In this document: piece by piece, positions 61,704 to 64,000 of the stretch
Position numbering within the stretch: position 1 is the stretch's first letter
Layout of the letters: each line of letters starts with the position of its first letter
Source of the DNA: Prevotella sp.
GTDB lineage: Bacteria > Bacteroidota > Bacteroidia > Bacteroidales > Bacteroidaceae
Length of the DNA stretch: 64,000 nt
Assembly: GCA_016286575.1 (NCBI GenBank)
Contig: JAEETB010000001.1
Location: 1 to 64,000, forward strand
Direction of reading: 5' to 3'
The notes under the pieces: generated by a model
Database searches by the model: none
What the model was told of the DNA's origin: nothing
What the model saw: only the letters and a program-made list of their open reading frames with translations
Program-made: the position numbers and the translations under genes

Positions 61704-63014
61704 TCAGTTCAAACGTTTGAATCCTGATTGACATACCGGTCCCTCCAACGCCTTCATAACGTCTTCACCATCTTCAAAATCACGAATGCGAGCAAAAATG
61801 GGATCAAGAGCATCAAAATATGCATCAATAATTTCTGGCGTATGAGCCAAACATGAATTCATATTTGTACCTGCTAAAAAACCCTTTTTCAGCATCTCTT
61901 GAGTAATAAACGTCTTATATGCAAGATGATTAGGGCTATTAAATAGATATACACTCATAGCAGGTATACCTCTTAGATTAATTTCTAAGCCATATTTATC
62001 GGCAAGAGCCTGCCAACGATTACGAACCACTTTACCTTTTTCCGTAATAACCTCCCATGACCTAGTACGTTCCATTTCTGCCAATGCTGCTAACGCCGCA
62101 GTAGGTCCAATACGATCTGTCCAAAATGTCGAACTTATCCAAGAGCCCTGAGCGGCATCCATAATTTCCTTCTTACCAATAACTGCAGCAATCACATAAC
62201 CGTTACCCATTGTCTTGGAGTAGATGGTCATATCAGGATAAACACCGTATTTCTTGTGCAGGCCAAAATAGGTCTCACGGAAACCAGAGGTGCACTCATC
62301 AAAGATAAGGATTACGCCATACTCATTGCAGAGGTTGCGGATATGCTCCAGATAACCTTTTTCCGGTCCAAAGTTACGACATACCTCCATCTTAACGGCC
62401 GCAAGATCGGGAGTGTTGCGAATGATATTCTCAATCTCCTCAAAATCGTTGTAATGGAAAGGAATCGCCGTACCACGAAGTGCACGAGGGACGCCATTGG
62501 TAGGAATACCAGGCAGAAGGTGGCCTGCAAGGGCATCGTTCTCACCAAGATTTACAGACACATACCAATCGTGCCAGCCATGGTAACCGCAAATGGCAAT
62601 TTTATCCTTTCCGCTATAAGCACGGGCAATACGAATACACATAGAGTTGGCTTCACCACCACCACGAGTGTAACGCACACCACCAGCCCAAGGATTGTTC
62701 TGAAGAATCTTTTCTGCGAGATAAACTTCTTCAGGGCAATTTAAAGTCGTTAGGTTACCGTAATCTTTTACCACACGCATAACGGCTTCGTCAACCACAT
62801 CGTTGGCATATCCAAGCGTGTTGGTACCAACGCCCATAGAACAACAGTCATAATAGTGATTGCCATCCAAATCCCATACTTCGCAGCCTTTTGACTTGCT
62901 ATAATATGCAGGCCAATTCTCAGGCAGGAATTGTTCGGGTCTCTTAGAAAGGAGGGATGTTCCTCCAGGAATCATTGTTTTTGCTTTTTTGTAAAGCTCT
63001 TGTCCTTTTCCCAT
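61704..63014 (-). CDS. Class III aminotransferase (glutamate-1-semialdehyde aminomutase-like)
   Basis: LYKKAKTMIPGGTSLLSKRP starts the 436-residue protein. FDECTSGFRE and the PLP lysine in MTIYSKTMGNGYVIAAV are conserved. GSAM-like enzymes in nonulosonic operons differ from tetrapyrrole HemL by context and may aminate a sugar or act on the nine-carbon chain. No hem genes are nearby. Confidence 0.82.
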   Translation of the reverse strand: MGKGQELYKKAKTMIPGGTSLLSKRPEQFLPENWPAYYSKSKGCEVWDLDGNHYYDCCSMGVGTNTLGYANDVVDEAVMRVVKDYGNLTTLNCPEEVYLAEKILQNNPWAGGVRYTRGGGEANSMCIRIARAYSGKDKIAICGYHGWHDWYVSVNLGENDALAGHLLPGIPTNGVPRALRGTAIPFHYNDFEEIENIIRNTPDLAAVKMEVCRNFGPEKGYLEHIRNLCNEYGVILIFDECTSGFRETYFGLHKKYGVYPDMTIYSKTMGNGYVIAAVIGKKEIMDAAQGSWISSTFWTDRIGPTAALAALAEMERTRSWEVITEKGKVVRNRWQALADKYGLEINLRGIPAMSVYLFNSPNHLAYKTFITQEMLKKGFLAGTNMNSCLAHTPEIIDAYFDALDPIFARIRDFEDGEDVMKALEGPVCQSGFKRLN

Positions 63015-63038
63015 TGTTTTACTATTTAAATTGATTTA

Positions 63039-63812
63039 CTATTTAATTTGTTTATCATTTTTTAAAGACTTCGCATATCCTTCATTATTCACAAATCGAC
63101 TATTAATTGCATAAATATCCTTATGATCCATTAAATAATCGATGTATGTTTTCCAATCCTTTTCAATTCCAAGATGTTCAATAAGATTTTTTATGACCTC
63201 GAAATCTTCAGGTTCATCAACAGTGATACGATAATCATTAGCATTATAATTTCCAGCCATATTCTGATATTTACAACTCTTAAAAAGTGTACCTCCATTG
63301 GCAGTCCCATTTTTCCATATATATGGTGTTACATGCTCACGCTCAGAAATTAAGTTTGCTTCTTTATAAGCTTTCTCTAATGCCGAAAATTTAATGACAG
63401 ATGTGTCCAAACCATCTGGGAAAGACACCGCATCTGTACTTACATAGTCGTAATCATGTTGTAATGCAAAATTTACAACTTCATCAATAATATTAGGATC
63501 TATTAAAGGACAATCACTAGTCAATCTCACGACATAATCAGGATGCTCAGAAACAGCTGTTCCATAAAACCTAGATAAGACGTCATCAACAGAGCCTTGA
63601 TAATAATCGACCCCAACTCTCTTTGCCACATCAATAATAAATTTCGATCCTTCTTCTTCGGTTGTGGCTATTTTCAACTTGTTTATAGTTTTTGCGCGTA
63701 AAATCCTTCTTAGATGAATCTCAAGAAGAGTCATTCCATTCACCTCTTTCAAAATTTTAGCTGGTAAACGAGTAGAGCCATAACGTGCTTGAGTAATAGC
63801 TAATACTTTCAT
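63039..63812 (-). CDS. SpsF-like cytidylyltransferase
   Basis: ITQARYGSTRLPAKILKEVN and VRLTSDCPLIDPNIIDEVV match SpsF/NeuA-like CMP-sugar synthetases. Probably makes the CMP-activated nonulosonic acid. The start at 63812 follows the aldo/keto reductase stop. Confidence 0.82.
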   Translation of the reverse strand: MKVLAITQARYGSTRLPAKILKEVNGMTLLEIHLRRILRAKTINKLKIATTEEEGSKFIIDVAKRVGVDYYQGSVDDVLSRFYGTAVSEHPDYVVRLTSDCPLIDPNIIDEVVNFALQHDYDYVSTDAVSFPDGLDTSVIKFSALEKAYKEANLISEREHVTPYIWKNGTANGGTLFKSCKYQNMAGNYNANDYRITVDEPEDFEVIKNLIEHLGIEKDWKTYIDYLMDHKDIYAINSRFVNNEGYAKSLKNDKQIK

Positions 63813-63813
63813 T

Positions 63814-64000
63814 CTATTTCCAATTTACAGGGTTTAATAATTCTTTTTCTTTTATTTTAATTGAACGGATAAAATCAATATCCTCTACATTTAACTGAAA
63901 GCGAGACACCTCAAGGTTCCTTTCTAACTGCTGATGATTGTCAACCCCTACAAGGGCACCATCAACAGCTTTATTACTGAGAACATAACCAAAGGCAATT
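63814..64000 (-). CDS. Aldo/keto reductase, C-terminal end (partial)
   Basis: The last 60 or so codons read IAFGYVLSNKAVDGALVGVD, then NLEVSRFQLNVEDIDFIRSI and stop after NPVNWK. That matches the end of an aldo/keto reductase, where S/G-type residues before the C-terminal helices bind NADPH. The gene enters from the right edge. Such reductases accompany SpsF/GSAM genes in nonulosonic-acid loci. Confidence 0.65.
   Translation of the reverse strand, partial: IAFGYVLSNKAVDGALVGVDNHQQLERNLEVSRFQLNVEDIDFIRSIKIKEKELLNPVNWK

Noticed and set aside
61704-63014. HemL of tetrapyrrole biosynthesis
   Set aside because: It lies among SpsE/F/G-like genes. GSAM-like proteins in this context are part of sugar pathways.
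1-64000. CRISPR arrays, tRNA or rRNA genes
   Set aside because: No regularly spaced direct repeats and no tRNA- or rRNA-like stretches were noticed by eye. A tRNAscan or CRISPR search was not possible.

Overview
The window reads as chromosome from a member of the order Bacteroidales, most likely a Prevotella/Bacteroides relative. The reasons are IS66-family elements with Bacteroides-type architecture, several promoters of the TAnnTTTG (-7) type, a smalltalk-like small protein beside an M15 peptidase, and a long single-direction glycan locus with SpsE/F/G-like, EpsG-like and WbuC-like genes. No rRNA, tRNA or CRISPR array was seen. The genus is inference.

Positions 1 to about 33,000 are a defence island broken up by insertion elements. 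From left to right: the end of an IS66 element; a three-gene operon with the two Hachiman genes (HamA nuclease, HamB helicase) and a GHKL ATPase fused to a PD-(D/E)xK-like nuclease; a wbuC stump cut by a decayed IS66; a two-gene operon of unknown function (metallophosphoesterase joined to a STAND-like protein with a degenerate P-loop, plus a 500-residue partner); a mini-locus of M15 peptidase, Gly/Ser-tailed protein, smalltalk-like protein and a 95-residue protein; a DUF1828/DUF1829 gene bracketed by a 16-bp direct repeat; a lone Cap4-like nuclease/STAND gene; IetAS (AAA ATPase and subtilisin-like protease); a possible nuclease pair between two IS66 deletion derivatives; and a seven-gene minus-strand cluster (membrane NACHT ATPase, unknown protein, DUF2806, trypsin-like protease, TIGR04255-like protein, 72-residue protein, metallo-beta-lactamase-fold protein). 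A 34-nt group II intron domain V lies inside that last cluster.

From 33,192 to the right edge there is one minus-strand surface-polysaccharide locus. In order of transcription (right to left) it holds: nonulosonic-acid synthesis (aldo/keto reductase end, SpsF-type cytidylyltransferase, class III aminotransferase, PseG-like, GNAT, NeuB-like); an acyl or two-carbon module (SDR, split transketolase, ACP, ANL ligase); a sialidase-fold exported protein, DegT aminotransferase, WecF-like transferase, Wzx flippase and EpsG-like polymerase; then a nest of three IS66 elements and a truncated integrase. Beyond the nest are a GT-B-like protein, an acyltransferase, a GT4, a DUF2284 protein and a likely CDP-amino-alcohol module (cytidylyltransferase, CobD/HisC-like PLP enzyme, TagF-like transferase). 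The locus ends with a nucleotidyltransferase-fold protein, an epimerase, a PAP2/beta-barrel fusion, a WecA-like initiating transferase and WbuC.

Two points are not explained by the gene list. First, a family of about 45-bp bipartite palindromic elements occurs five times. Two copies sit in frame inside IS66 reading frames, and the first hairpin shows compensating base changes. Second, the defence island lies between a wbuC stump (6.7 kb) and an intact wbuC (33.2 kb) in the same orientation, which suggests it was built at the edge of the glycan locus.
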